Source of the DNA: Bacteroidota bacterium
GTDB lineage: Bacteria > Bacteroidota > Bacteroidia > Cytophagales > Cyclobacteriaceae
Length of the DNA stretch: 64,000 nt
Direction: 5' to 3'
NCBI GenBank assembly: GCA_023417065.1
Contig: JAEZGH010000134.1
Coordinates: 100,866 to 164,865 of the forward strand
The notes below the pieces were generated by a model, which saw only the letters and a program-made list of their open reading frames with translations, was not told the origin of the DNA and did not search any database. Positions within the stretch are counted from its first letter, which is position 1. Every line of letters starts with the position of its first letter. Below are positions 52,456 through 62,082 of this stretch, in pieces. A program made the position numbers and the translations under genes.

Positions 52456-54636
52456 TCAGGGCCGTTCAATCAGGTAGTAGATGGCTTTCGTTTGCTCACC
52501 GTCGAGCGTGAATACACCCTTGCGTGACTGCACTACTTTACCGGTCTTATTGCCGGTGTGGTCAAGGATATGAATACTGGCCTTGGCGTTTCCTTTCAGT
52601 TGGACTTTCAGTGTTACTGGCTCAAGCAGGATGGGCGCATCGCCAGTTTCGAGAAGCTCAGTCATCTCCGCGTTGTATTCCATGCCTGTATTCCGAGCCC
52701 TGGATATGGTGGTTACCAGCACCTGTTTTGACGACTGGATTCCCTTTTGACGATCGAGACTGGTGAACAGGATCACACTGAAATCAGTATCCGGGGTAAT
52801 GGTCACGTCGTCGAGTTCGAAGGTTTCTCCTTTAGCAAATCCGATCACGCCCTGTGTTCCCGCGGAATTAACAACGACATAATTTTTTTCTCCGTAGTGC
52901 CACTTCAATTGTCCGGTGTTTGACACGACGATCATCTTCTCCTTATCAACGAACGGTGCGATATCACCTTTCATTTGAAGCTCGGGTTTGTTGAACGAGA
53001 CGGATACCGGGCCAACCGCAAGCGCTTCAATTGGAACGGCAGATTCAAAACTCTTGACATCGTATTGCTGAGATGTTTTTTCAATGAACTTCAGCTGGCC
53101 CTTTTTCAAGTCAGCGATATTTACATTCCGGTTCGCGAAAGGTTGCCCTTCTTTTACATCTTCGCGATAGACCATCGCGGCCAGTGCGGGGTAGAGCGCA
53201 AGCTGTAGGGGAGAGGTAACGTTGTACACCCCATGCCCACTTTGAATGGTTGGGGTGAAGTGTGTGTAGTCCATCGCAAAGGCATATGAAGCATCCCACC
53301 CCTGAAGTCCCATACCATAGATTGCTATAAGAGGAGCGCTCTCTGCAACCCACTCGTTTGGGATGAGACTCATCCATTCCGAAATCTGAAACGGGCGATC
53401 TGCAACCATCTGTAGTCCTGTACTTAACAAACCGGAGCCTGGGCGAGAAAGCATTGATTCGTTGTTCACTTTCCCAGGCTTCAGGGAATGGCCAGTTCCG
53501 CCTCCGAAATAATTGTGACGATCAATAGCGCCGGCGTTGTAATCCGCGTAAAGATTATAGAAATGCGTAATTCCTGATCCTGCCTGCCAGCAGCTCCCTA
53601 CGATCACACCTTTGTATCCTGTCTTTCGGATCGCCTCAACGAATTTTGCATAGAAGTTGTTTTGTTCTTCGAATAGGAACGCTGCCCTGTCGGCAACGTG
53701 CGGTGGGACGGCACGGTCTTCCTTTAATGCCTGCTCATATTCTGATGAGAAATAGCCATGATTCGGTTTCGGGTAAATTGTCAAGTCATCGAGAGACTCG
53801 CCTGCGCTAAGGCCCTGGTTGTTCCATGCTCTGCGCAATTCTTCCGCAGATCCATATTTCTTGTGTAGCCACTTGCTGAACTTTTCGCACAGCAGCTTTC
53901 GGTATGTAGGGGTTTGCTTCAGCGTTTGCTCAATCGCGCCCCAGAAAATGTTGTCTTCATTCTGGAGTTCAATGAACGTCAGGGCCGGATCGTCGGCGTA
54001 CCGTAAACCTGTGTGCGGGTTCACATGATTGAGCATGTTAACCGTGAGCTCAATATTCAGTTCCTGAAGATCTTCAGCAAAATTCACGAGTGATGCTGTT
54101 GTGCCGTTCAGGTGTGACCAAGGGAATTTAGTGTCACGGATCTCCTCATACGCGAGCACCCGACTGCTGTCCGCAGGGCGTAGTCGGTGTCCATAGATGT
54201 GAGACCAGCTGTAATAGATCCCAGCTTCACGCAATGTATGATTGAAATAATCGAATCTGCGCCACTTTTCGTCGGTGATCTTCGTGGAATGGACGCCGTC
54301 TGTAGCCTCCCATGTGAATTTGTGAAAACGCACCCCGTTGATTCCGTACTTGGTCATGAGCTTCACCCATTCATTCACTTTTCCCTCCGGAGAAAAGGGT
54401 GAGTTGCTGCAGATATTGACGCCCCAGAATTTTACCGGAGTGCCATCCTCAAACTGAAAATCCTTTCCTTTCATCTGGAGAAAGCCATGCTTCCCCGCCG
54501 GCTTATCCAGCCAGTCGCCCATGTCCAGCGTCTTGCTCTGAAAATATTCCTGCGGTTGAAAGGGAAACCATTTTTCAATATTTTGTGCAATACTCGGTGC
54601 TGGTAAAAGTAGAAGCAGATAAATCAATCGTTTCAT
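52456..54636 (-). CDS. Clan GH-A-like glycoside hydrolase (cellulase-superfamily fold), specificity unknown
   Basis: A 726-residue secreted protein with signal peptide (LIYLLLLLPAPSIAQ). The first ~470 residues look like a (beta/alpha)8 hydrolase: FEDGTPVKFWGVNICSNSPF, LMTKYGINGVRFHKFTWEAT, LTFIELQNEDNIFWGAIEQT (likely acid/base Glu after Asn) and PFQISEWMSLIPNEW (candidate nucleophile Glu). Two beta-sandwich modules follow, ending KAIYYLIERP. It resembles unclassified 'cellulase family glycosylhydrolase' proteins of Bacteroidota rather than a named GH family that I can recognise. It lies between two GH78 genes and is convergent with the first (5 bp), so it probably acts on the same rhamnose-rich glycan. 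Confidence 0.75.
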   Translation of the reverse strand: MKRLIYLLLLLPAPSIAQNIEKWFPFQPQEYFQSKTLDMGDWLDKPAGKHGFLQMKGKDFQFEDGTPVKFWGVNICSNSPFSPEGKVNEWVKLMTKYGINGVRFHKFTWEATDGVHSTKITDEKWRRFDYFNHTLREAGIYYSWSHIYGHRLRPADSSRVLAYEEIRDTKFPWSHLNGTTASLVNFAEDLQELNIELTVNMLNHVNPHTGLRYADDPALTFIELQNEDNIFWGAIEQTLKQTPTYRKLLCEKFSKWLHKKYGSAEELRRAWNNQGLSAGESLDDLTIYPKPNHGYFSSEYEQALKEDRAVPPHVADRAAFLFEEQNNFYAKFVEAIRKTGYKGVIVGSCWQAGSGITHFYNLYADYNAGAIDRHNYFGGGTGHSLKPGKVNNESMLSRPGSGLLSTGLQMVADRPFQISEWMSLIPNEWVAESAPLIAIYGMGLQGWDASYAFAMDYTHFTPTIQSGHGVYNVTSPLQLALYPALAAMVYREDVKEGQPFANRNVNIADLKKGQLKFIEKTSQQYDVKSFESAVPIEALAVGPVSVSFNKPELQMKGDIAPFVDKEKMIVVSNTGQLKWHYGEKNYVVVNSAGTQGVIGFAKGETFELDDVTITPDTDFSVILFTSLDRQKGIQSSKQVLVTTISRARNTGMEYNAEMTELLETGDAPILLEPVTLKVQLKGNAKASIHILDHTGNKTGKVVQSRKGVFTLDGEQTKAIYYLIERP

Positions 54637-54851
54637 ATACCAATTATTGAAAAAAATGCCGCGGATTCATCCTGCACTGTCTGATGGAGCCATTGACTGA
54701 AACAGATGGCAGGCAGGACAGGCAAGGATGAGTAATAGCAAGTGTTGGCGTATTTTGTCGGAATTCATGAAAACGAAGTCTTGTGGAAACAAGTATCTCA
54801 AAATAGTGTATCCACGAGCTCAAAAAGCAACGAACAAAAAAACTGATCTGA

Positions 54852-57590
54852 ATGATGTCATTGAAGCCATCTGCCCTCCTGTTTGTATTTCTGCTATCCA
54901 CTTTCACGATCGCTGCCAACGGGCTTACGCCGGTGTCTCTTTCGTGTGAATACGAGACAAACCCGTTGGGTATCGATACAAAGACTCCGCGGCTTAGCTG
55001 GTACTACTCAAGCGAACTGAGAAATGCAAAGCAGTCTGCCTATGAAATTATTGTGAGTGATAGTCGCGAGGAGGTACAACGCGAGAAGGGCGGCCTGTGG
55101 GCAACAGGGAAAATTAATTCTTCCAATAGTATCAATATCCGTTATGAAGGTGCCCCATTGAAGCCGTTTAGGCGGTACTTCTGGCGCGTCCGTGTTTACG
55201 ATGAATCCGGCGCTTCGTCTTGGAGTGAGATTGCCTGGTTTGAAACGGCCATGTTCGATGCGTCTGACTGGAAAGCTGTATGGATTGACGACGGGAAACC
55301 ACAGCCGCAAAATGATCTCGATTATTACAAGCCTGAAGGAATGCCGCTGTTCAGGAAAGGGTTTCAATCTACAAAGACCATAACATCAGCGCGTCTCTAT
55401 ATCAGCGGACTCGGTTATTACGAAGCTTCGCTGAATGGTAAAAAAATCGGTGACAATGTTCTCGATCCGGGATGGACCGCCTATGGTAAACAAGTACTGT
55501 ACAGCGTCTATGATGTAACAAGTCTCATTAGAAAAGGATCAAACACGTGGGGAATAATGTTGGGCAACGGTTGGTGGAATCCCCTTCCGATAAAACTCTT
55601 TGGCCGGTGGGATATTCGAACCTACCAGGAGACAGGGCGGCCCTGCGTTAAGGCTGAAATACGAATAAGGTATGCGGATGGGGCGGAGACGATCATTCCC
55701 ACGGATGAAACCTGGCAAAGTACAGAAGGGCCCGTCATGCAGAACAGCGTATACCTCGGCGAGCATTACGATGCACGACGCGAAGTTAACGGATGGGATA
55801 CTGGTGCCAATGGGAAAACTGCCTGGAGAAATGTAAGTCCGGCAAAAGGTCCTTCAGGACGTATGACAGCGCAGCTGCAGCCGCCTATCAAGGTTATCAA
55901 GGTGATAAAACCTGTAAAAATTACTAACCCCCGACCCGATACGTTTATCGTTGATATGGGGATCAACTTTGCCGGTGTTGCGCGAATACGTGTTAAGGGT
56001 CCTGCAGGGAAAACCATTCGCCTGCGCTATGGCGAGGATATCTTCAAAGACGGTACCCTCAATTACTCGACATCGGTAATGACGCAGATACGCAAAGGCG
56101 GTATCAAAGGCGGACCTGGCGCGCCGGAGACAGCGTGGCAGGAAGATCGGTACACCTTGAATGGCAAAGGCACCGAAGTGTGGAACCCGCGGTTTACCTT
56201 CCATGGATTTCGCTACCTCGAAGTCACAGGCTGGCCGGGTAGGCCAACACTGGCCGACTTTGAAGGGCTGCTCCTGAGTGCTGACTTGAAAGAGAATGGT
56301 ACGTTCTCCTGCTCCAATGAGATGTTCAACAAGATTCAGGAGGTTACCCAGCGTACTTTCCGCAGCAATGTTTTTAGTGTCCAGTCCGATTGCCCTGCAA
56401 GGGAGAAACTTGGCTACGGCGCCGACATTGTGGTTGTGGCAAATGCATTTATCTATAACTACGACATGGCCAACTTTTATAGAAAGGCCGTCAGTGATTT
56501 TGTCAATGACCAGCAGCCCGATGGAGGTATCACGGAGACTGCTCCCTTCGTTGGTATTGCTGACCGGGGTTATGGCGGATATTCCGGACCTCTGGGATGG
56601 CAACTGGCCTTTCCCTACGTGCAGGAGCAATTGTATGACTTCTATGGCGACAAGGAAATCATCGAGCGAAACTGGGATGCCATTACAAAGCAGATGGATT
56701 TTCTCAAGTCGAAAGCTGTAGATGGATTGTTTCATTGGGATATCGGCGATCACGAAGCCATTGATCCGCGCGCAGAAGCCTTTTCGGCTGCGGCATTTTA
56801 TTATCACCACGCTGTACTGGCTGCGAAGTTTGCCGGTATTCTCGAGAAGGAACAGGATTCTATCGAATACAGAAAACTGGCGAATAATATCAAGCGCCTT
56901 ATAGTGAGAAAGTATCTCGTACCCGGTACGGGAAGATTTGACAACGCTACACAGGCTGCGCAGATTTTCGCATTGTGGTACGACCTTTCTCCGGAACGCG
57001 AGAATTCATTTAAAGTATTGATGGATGAGTTCGAACGGCACAACTGGCACGTGTCTTCAGGAATTTACGGCGTCAGGATGATGTTCGACCTGCTTCGCAA
57101 ATTGGACAAGAACGATCTTGCTTATCGCGTCGCAAATCAGAAAGAGTTTCCAGGGTGGGGGCACATGGTAGAAAGCGGCGCCACTACCTTGTGGGAAAGC
57201 TGGGATTATCCCGAGCTGTTTCCATCCCAAAATCATCCTATGTTTGGATCAATCAGTGAATGGTATTACCGCTCACTCCTGGGGATCAACCCAGGCGCAC
57301 CTGGCTTTGAAAAGATTATTATCAAACCTCAGCCAGCAGGTGATCTGACATTTGCAAAGGGTAGCTATCAATCAGTAAGAGGTCTCATTCGCAGCAGTTG
57401 GCAAAAGAACGGCGACTCCATTGTAATGGATGTTTCAGTTCCGGGGAACACAACAGCAGAAGTCTGGGTCCCGGTGAGGAAAGGACAGGCGGTTTATGAA
57501 TACGACGAACGGGTAGATAACGCCAGCGCTGAGGGCAACTACGTCGTCGTAAATGTTGGTTCAGGAAATTATTCTTTTACTGCAAAATAG
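54852..57590 (+). CDS. GH78 alpha-L-rhamnosidase, copy 2
   Basis: A 912-residue secreted enzyme; signal peptide LLFVFLLSTFTIAANG. The layout equals copy 1: Fn3-like SCEYETNPLGIDTKTPRLSW, sandwich YISGLGYYEASLNGKKIGDN and catalytic SDCPAREKLGYGADIVVVAN. The general acid is the Glu of REKLGY, the common alternative form of the motif, with GATTLWESWDYPE as the second site. The two copies are strongly diverged, so they probably cleave different rhamnosyl linkages. Seven bases separate it from the YdjC-type deacetylase gene, so they are co-transcribed. Divergent from the GH-A gene across 215 bp. Confidence 0.95.
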   Translation: MMSLKPSALLFVFLLSTFTIAANGLTPVSLSCEYETNPLGIDTKTPRLSWYYSSELRNAKQSAYEIIVSDSREEVQREKGGLWATGKINSSNSINIRYEGAPLKPFRRYFWRVRVYDESGASSWSEIAWFETAMFDASDWKAVWIDDGKPQPQNDLDYYKPEGMPLFRKGFQSTKTITSARLYISGLGYYEASLNGKKIGDNVLDPGWTAYGKQVLYSVYDVTSLIRKGSNTWGIMLGNGWWNPLPIKLFGRWDIRTYQETGRPCVKAEIRIRYADGAETIIPTDETWQSTEGPVMQNSVYLGEHYDARREVNGWDTGANGKTAWRNVSPAKGPSGRMTAQLQPPIKVIKVIKPVKITNPRPDTFIVDMGINFAGVARIRVKGPAGKTIRLRYGEDIFKDGTLNYSTSVMTQIRKGGIKGGPGAPETAWQEDRYTLNGKGTEVWNPRFTFHGFRYLEVTGWPGRPTLADFEGLLLSADLKENGTFSCSNEMFNKIQEVTQRTFRSNVFSVQSDCPAREKLGYGADIVVVANAFIYNYDMANFYRKAVSDFVNDQQPDGGITETAPFVGIADRGYGGYSGPLGWQLAFPYVQEQLYDFYGDKEIIERNWDAITKQMDFLKSKAVDGLFHWDIGDHEAIDPRAEAFSAAAFYYHHAVLAAKFAGILEKEQDSIEYRKLANNIKRLIVRKYLVPGTGRFDNATQAAQIFALWYDLSPERENSFKVLMDEFERHNWHVSSGIYGVRMMFDLLRKLDKNDLAYRVANQKEFPGWGHMVESGATTLWESWDYPELFPSQNHPMFGSISEWYYRSLLGINPGAPGFEKIIIKPQPAGDLTFAKGSYQSVRGLIRSSWQKNGDSIVMDVSVPGNTTAEVWVPVRKGQAVYEYDERVDNASAEGNYVVVNVGSGNYSFTAK

Positions 57591-57597
57591 GCTTAAT

Positions 57598-58440
57598 ATG
57601 AAGGTTTTTGTCATAGCCATTGCATTGTTTTTTGTTTCGTTTTGCGAGGCTCAACCTCCGCGGCTTATCGTGCGGGGTGATGATATGGGCTACTCTCATT
57701 CCGGGAACCTGGCGTTGATCAAATGTTACAAGGAAGGTATTCAAACATCCATAGAAGTGATCGTGCCGTCACCATGGTTTCCTGAGGCGGTACGTTTGCT
57801 GGCTGAAAATCCTGGAACTGATGTTGGAATTCACCTCGCAATTACCAGTGAGTGGGACAACGTAAAATGGCGACCTGTTTCCGACTGCCCGAGTATCCGC
57901 GATGAAGATGGCTATTTTTATCCGATGGTATGGCCTAACAAAAATTATCCCGGGCGTTCCATTCGCGAGAACAAGTGGAAACTTGCGGATGTGGAAAAAG
58001 AATTTCGTGCACAGATTGAGCTGGCGAAAAAGTACATCCCCCGGGTTAGTCATGTCAGCGCGCACATGGGATGTACAGATCTCAGTGACTCTGTTCGTAT
58101 GATGACGAAACGCCTGGAGCGTGAATACGGTCTCGATATAGATCTCGTTCGCTACAACGTTAGAAGCGTGCGGTATGATGGGCCTTCAAAAACATTCGCG
58201 GAGAAGAAGTCCAGCTTCATGGCTATGCTTCGAAAGCTTGAAAAGGGCAATACCTACATGTTTGTAGATCACCCCGGCCTTGATAATGAGGAGTTGCGTG
58301 CGATCCACCATATCGGCTATGAATCCGTGGCAGAAGACCGTCAGGGCGTAACGTCGGTCTGGACTGACCCGGATGTCAGAAAACTCATTGGCGACCTTGG
58401 CATTCAACTCATTTCGTATAAAGATCTGGTCAAAGATTAG
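57598..58440 (+). CDS. Secreted YdjC/ChbG-family carbohydrate deacetylase-like protein
   Basis: The ATG at 57598 opens a signal peptide (VFVIAIALFFVSFCEAQ), giving 280 residues. The family motifs are LIVRGDDMGYSHSGN with the metal-binding Asp pair, VIVPSPWFPEAVRLL, DVGIHLAITSEWDNVKW with a ligand His, HVSAHMGCTDLS and FVDHPGLDNEELRAI. YdjC/ChbG enzymes remove N-acetyl groups from oligosaccharides in the cytoplasm, but secreted homologues are frequent in Bacteroidota glycan loci and may deacetylate other sugars. Here it is paired with a rhamnosidase (7-bp spacer), so O- or N-acetyl removal from the same glycan is a reasonable inference. Confidence 0.85.
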   Translation: MKVFVIAIALFFVSFCEAQPPRLIVRGDDMGYSHSGNLALIKCYKEGIQTSIEVIVPSPWFPEAVRLLAENPGTDVGIHLAITSEWDNVKWRPVSDCPSIRDEDGYFYPMVWPNKNYPGRSIRENKWKLADVEKEFRAQIELAKKYIPRVSHVSAHMGCTDLSDSVRMMTKRLEREYGLDIDLVRYNVRSVRYDGPSKTFAEKKSSFMAMLRKLEKGNTYMFVDHPGLDNEELRAIHHIGYESVAEDRQGVTSVWTDPDVRKLIGDLGIQLISYKDLVKD

Positions 58441-58534
58441 GCATTTCGGGTTGAAGCAAGCACAATAACCCTCGAATTTGTTCGTTGACTGAAAATGCAT
58501 TGCTGGTTGCATTGCATTTAACGAACTTATTCTG

Positions 58535-58999
58535 ATGCGCCGCCTTCCGATCCTCCTGTTGTGCCTTGCTTTTGTTCCAGCCCTGGGGCAGGATGCCCTT
58601 AACGAGTCTGTACAGGTGGAAATTGCTGGAAATGGTGTTTTCATTTCAATCAATTATGAACGCAAATTTACCAGAGGGTTTTCGGCAAGAGCCGGAGTAG
58701 GTCCAGCACCTTTTGCACTGTTTATTCCGATAAGCTTCGGTAAAACCTTCTTTCACGGGAACCATCATCCGGAAATATCAATGGGACTTACTTATGGTAT
58801 TTACGATGCCGGAAGATTTGCCGAAACAGTTAATAGAAGCCAGCTCTTTGCAAGTACATTCTTTGGATACAGGTATGACAACCCCGAGAGGCGGTTCATC
58901 TTTCGGCTGGGATATACGCCGTTTATCAGGCTCACCGAACTCGCTGGTGAAAACCGCTATTATCCGTACTTCGGATGTGGACTCGGTTTTAAGTGGTGA
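58535..58999 (+). CDS. Small outer-membrane beta-barrel-like protein
   Basis: A 154-residue protein with a signal peptide (LPILLLCLAFVPALGQ). It has alternating strands such as VEIAGNGVFISINYERKFTR, FSARAGVGPAPFALFIPISF, PEISMGLTYGIYD and FIFRLGYTPFIRL, and ends in a typical barrel strand (YPYFGCGLGFKW). It looks like an eight-stranded outer-membrane barrel of unknown role, common in Bacteroidota. Its 3' end overlaps that of the ApnL-like gene on the other strand by 11 bases. Confidence 0.7.
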   Translation: MRRLPILLLCLAFVPALGQDALNESVQVEIAGNGVFISINYERKFTRGFSARAGVGPAPFALFIPISFGKTFFHGNHHPEISMGLTYGIYDAGRFAETVNRSQLFASTFFGYRYDNPERRFIFRLGYTPFIRLTELAGENRYYPYFGCGLGFKW

Positions 59000-60704
59000 A
59001 CTCAATGACCTCGAAGGCATGAGGTGATAATATCACTGTTTTCTTCAATGGTTCTATTAGCACTTCCTGTGTCTGGTCAGTGTAATTCCAGACTATCACC
59101 GGACCATCTTCCGCCCACAACGCGTCGACATGCAGAGGTGCAGTCGACGTGGTTTCATAAAAATATCCGAAACGTCTTTTGTCGGACAGTAGCTTGAATA
59201 CATCGTAAACTGGATAAGGCTCACCCTCTGCAGACAGAATACCATGTACACCTACCGCCTGAAAATAGGTGGCGCCTGCAGCCTTTGCATTTACCAATGA
59301 CTTGACACTGCCGAGTGTCCAAAGTGCGCAAAACTGCTTCTGCTGTCTTGCGTCAAATCGCTCTTCCTCTGGAATTATAAAAGCAGCGGGATCAGTTGCA
59401 TATGGATTATACTTGCGTTTCAATAGTACAGGCGAGACATGAACAGGAAGTTCATACAAATCAAATGCGCTTGCAACACCCCAATACGGTGCCTCAGCAT
59501 TTTCGATTACGGTCAGGTCGTCAGTCGCATGTTCCTGTGGATCGACCGCGAACGTCACATAATCTGCGTCGGCTTTATTCATCCTGTATCGGTTGAGCTC
59601 TGTGAAATTGAAATCTGTTCCGATCCCAAATTCAGCCCCTGGAATCATTTCGCGCAGCAGTGGGATGAAGAGAATATGAAGGTCTTTTGTGGTGAGTTCA
59701 TTTTTGCTCAGCAACGTCACCTTCCTCACAGGGATGCGTTCCCTGCGCAGGAGATTTATGAATTTGTCCATCTCATCGCGGGGATCTGATGGAAGGTGCA
59801 ATGCAATCTCGAAAGGCGATTCAAGGCGTTGACCTGCTAAAACATCGCTGCTGAATATGTCCGGCCATTCCGGATTGCTTAAATCAACGTCTATTCGATA
59901 GTGATCGAATTTAATCTCTTTAAGTAGTGCAAATATTTTTTCAGTGAACTCTTCGGAAGGTGACGAACCGATACCGATTTCCGGAAGTCTCAGGATGCTG
60001 CTTCCCCTCGAGATGGTGATCATATTATCGATCACAGGGGAGGGCTCACTGTTTTCGCAGTGAAATTCGATGCGCTGTGAGATTTGATCACCCTTCCGAA
60101 GCTGTGCCGGAAAGGGTAGCCGCTGAGGAGTGCAGAAGGTCTTAAACGATGCATCACCCCAGTTACGCTGGTCTTCAGTTTCAAAAATATCACCTTCAAA
60201 CTTCAGGTTATACCATTTTGCATTGATTCGCCACCTCATTCCCGTAACTTCCTTGAAAGGTGTGGCTGGAGCAATTAATGTCGGGAATGTGTGTTCACTT
60301 TTCGTTCCATCGGGATGAGAAAGCACGACAGGTTCACCGATCACTTCTTTCAACGGATGGAGTACGCAAAATCCGGCGCGGTTCTTTTTGAAATCCTCCA
60401 ATACGTTTCCGTTGATAGAGAATACCAGCGATCCGTTTCTTTTTACGTCGATCGATATTTGCCATGTGATCAGGACTTTTTCGTCGCGGCGGTTGAGGGC
60501 TTCACACCTGATAGCGAAGCCATCCTGATGTTCTTCGATAGTTTCATTAACGATGGATAAGTCAACAGTTCCCCAGTTTTCATCGCGCAAGGCGAAGTAA
60601 ATCATTCGAAGCACTTCGTCGCTGCCGTACTGAATGTATCGCACAAAGCCGTCTTGATACAGCAGCGTTAAGGGACCACAGGTTAGTTGCATTGCTTCAT
60701 TCAT
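58989..60704 (-). CDS. apnL: D-apionate lactonase-like protein (ApnL family)
   Basis: The ATG at 60704 (MNEAMQLTCGPLTLLYQDGF) is preferred to the upstream end of the frame at 60749 and gives 571 residues without signal peptide. The order of landmarks matches the ApnL family as I know it: MIYFALRDENWGT, KNRAGFCVLHPLKEV, PDGTKSEHTFPTLIAPATPF and FETEDQRNWGDASFKTFCTP. A TIM-barrel-like half and a small beta-domain follow. ApnL opens D-apionolactone to D-apionate in apiose catabolism. The start codon lies inside the end of the GH140-like gene (8-base overlap), which supports a role in apiose use. The remaining apionate pathway enzymes are not in the window. Assignment is by resemblance; an uncharacterised relative is possible. 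Confidence 0.68.
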   Translation of the reverse strand: MNEAMQLTCGPLTLLYQDGFVRYIQYGSDEVLRMIYFALRDENWGTVDLSIVNETIEEHQDGFAIRCEALNRRDEKVLITWQISIDVKRNGSLVFSINGNVLEDFKKNRAGFCVLHPLKEVIGEPVVLSHPDGTKSEHTFPTLIAPATPFKEVTGMRWRINAKWYNLKFEGDIFETEDQRNWGDASFKTFCTPQRLPFPAQLRKGDQISQRIEFHCENSEPSPVIDNMITISRGSSILRLPEIGIGSSPSEEFTEKIFALLKEIKFDHYRIDVDLSNPEWPDIFSSDVLAGQRLESPFEIALHLPSDPRDEMDKFINLLRRERIPVRKVTLLSKNELTTKDLHILFIPLLREMIPGAEFGIGTDFNFTELNRYRMNKADADYVTFAVDPQEHATDDLTVIENAEAPYWGVASAFDLYELPVHVSPVLLKRKYNPYATDPAAFIIPEEERFDARQQKQFCALWTLGSVKSLVNAKAAGATYFQAVGVHGILSAEGEPYPVYDVFKLLSDKRRFGYFYETTSTAPLHVDALWAEDGPVIVWNYTDQTQEVLIEPLKKTVILSPHAFEVIEFTT

Positions 60705-62082
60705 TGTTTTGACGTACTCCTGGAGGAGGATAGTTTTTGTCCGCATCATCTATGATGAGAACCCAATCATGACCATAACCCGAGTCAGGCGGAGTGAATG
60801 CAAGTTGTCCCTTATTAGGGAAACGTCCGGCGTCTTTGGTTTCTCCCGTTCTTGGATCGTACCAGTTTGCAGTTATTTCCTTTCCGGAGATCTTTGTAGT
60901 GTTTACTTTGAATGGTTTACCCTGCGCAGAATAAACAAAGATGTAATCATTACCGCGTGTAGCCTGTACGCGATCATTGGCACCACGCGCGTCATCAATC
61001 AGCGTCTGGTCGGGCAAGCGATCAAACATCGGCCGTGACTCCATGAGAGCCCGAATATGCTTCATTTGAAATGCGCCAGGAAGATCCAGCGCTTCATACC
61101 ATGGGAAGTGTGGTGAATTTTTTGGGACACGATCCGGCGTCCACATCTGCCAGATTCCATGGCACCCGTAGGTGTGGCCGAAAGCGCCTGCAAAGAGATC
61201 GAGGTAGGCAAACATTCGGACATCGTAAGCGCTGGATGTTCCCAGGTCTTTTGCATTGAAACACACAGGGTGATCTTCGTATATTGGTTCGCCGTCGATG
61301 ACGGGTTTTATCGGTTTTCTGTTGTACACTATCTGAATGCGATCCCATACGTTGTTTTCCCTGCAATGCCCGTTCTGCATCATGTTAAAGTCAAGCCATT
61401 CATCGTTGTGAAACCATTTTGAGGAACCGCCAACTTCAGGTTCCGTTGGTTGCGGGTGAAACGTCATCAATGCTTTGTCATGACCACCAACGCCCTCAAC
61501 GATTCCCGCTGCCATTGCGCGCCATATAGCCACATCGTTGCCATTGCGCGGATTTCTGTCTCCGCCAATGATCCAGATGATGTTCTTTCGGTCCTTGTAC
61601 CGGTTACCTAACCACCTGCCGAAAGTTTGCGCATTATCACGATTAAAGACTTCAGGCCCTTTTCCCCAGCCCTGGTAGACTTTATCGCCCCAGGTTGGCA
61701 ATAACCCGATATACAAACCAAGTTGCTGAGCTTTGTCGATGATGTAGTCGACATGCTGGAAGTAAGCGTCGCGTGGTTTTGACGGATCATTCCCTTCCAA
61801 CGGCGTTTCGCCGTAGGGGTTTGGATCATTCAACCCCTCAAGTTCGGCGAGTACGACGGCCTGAATCACCGTGAATCCCTTATCAGCGCGATTCTGGAGG
61901 TACTTGTCGGCCTCTTCACGCGTAAGCCGGTGAAACAGTTCCCACGCAGTGTCGCCAAGCCAGAAGAACGGCTTGCCATCCGCAGTCTGCAGATACCGTT
62001 GATTGTCAGACACACGCAACTGGGCCGAGGCCAGCGCACATTGGAAAAGGAGTACAAGTGCTATTGAAAGTCTTTTGATCAT
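60697..62082 (-). CDS. GH140-type apiosidase (DUF4038 domain plus C-terminal domain), secreted
   Basis: A 461-residue secreted protein with signal peptide (RLSIALVLLFQCALASAQ). The DUF4038 (beta/alpha)8 domain reads DGKPFFWLGDTAWELFHRLT, YLQNRADKGFTVIQAVVLAE, LYIGLLPTWGDKVYQGWGKG, NIIWIIGGDRNPRNGNDVAI, KPVIDGEPIYEDHP and GHTYGCHGIWQMW. It carries candidate catalytic Asp (WIIGGD) and Glu (IDGEP). A small C-terminal sandwich (GKEITANWYDPRTGETKDAG) matches the collagen-binding-like domain usual in this family. The founding GH140 enzyme releases apiosyl side chains of rhamnogalacturonan II. Coupled to the ApnL-like gene downstream. Confidence 0.85.
   Translation of the reverse strand: MIKRLSIALVLLFQCALASAQLRVSDNQRYLQTADGKPFFWLGDTAWELFHRLTREEADKYLQNRADKGFTVIQAVVLAELEGLNDPNPYGETPLEGNDPSKPRDAYFQHVDYIIDKAQQLGLYIGLLPTWGDKVYQGWGKGPEVFNRDNAQTFGRWLGNRYKDRKNIIWIIGGDRNPRNGNDVAIWRAMAAGIVEGVGGHDKALMTFHPQPTEPEVGGSSKWFHNDEWLDFNMMQNGHCRENNVWDRIQIVYNRKPIKPVIDGEPIYEDHPVCFNAKDLGTSSAYDVRMFAYLDLFAGAFGHTYGCHGIWQMWTPDRVPKNSPHFPWYEALDLPGAFQMKHIRALMESRPMFDRLPDQTLIDDARGANDRVQATRGNDYIFVYSAQGKPFKVNTTKISGKEITANWYDPRTGETKDAGRFPNKGQLAFTPPDSGYGHDWVLIIDDADKNYPPPGVRQNNE

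Noticed and set aside
55854..56810. 318-codon minus-strand ORF
   Set aside because: Antisense to the second GH78 gene, whose catalytic motifs are intact; the long frame is a by-product of codon composition.
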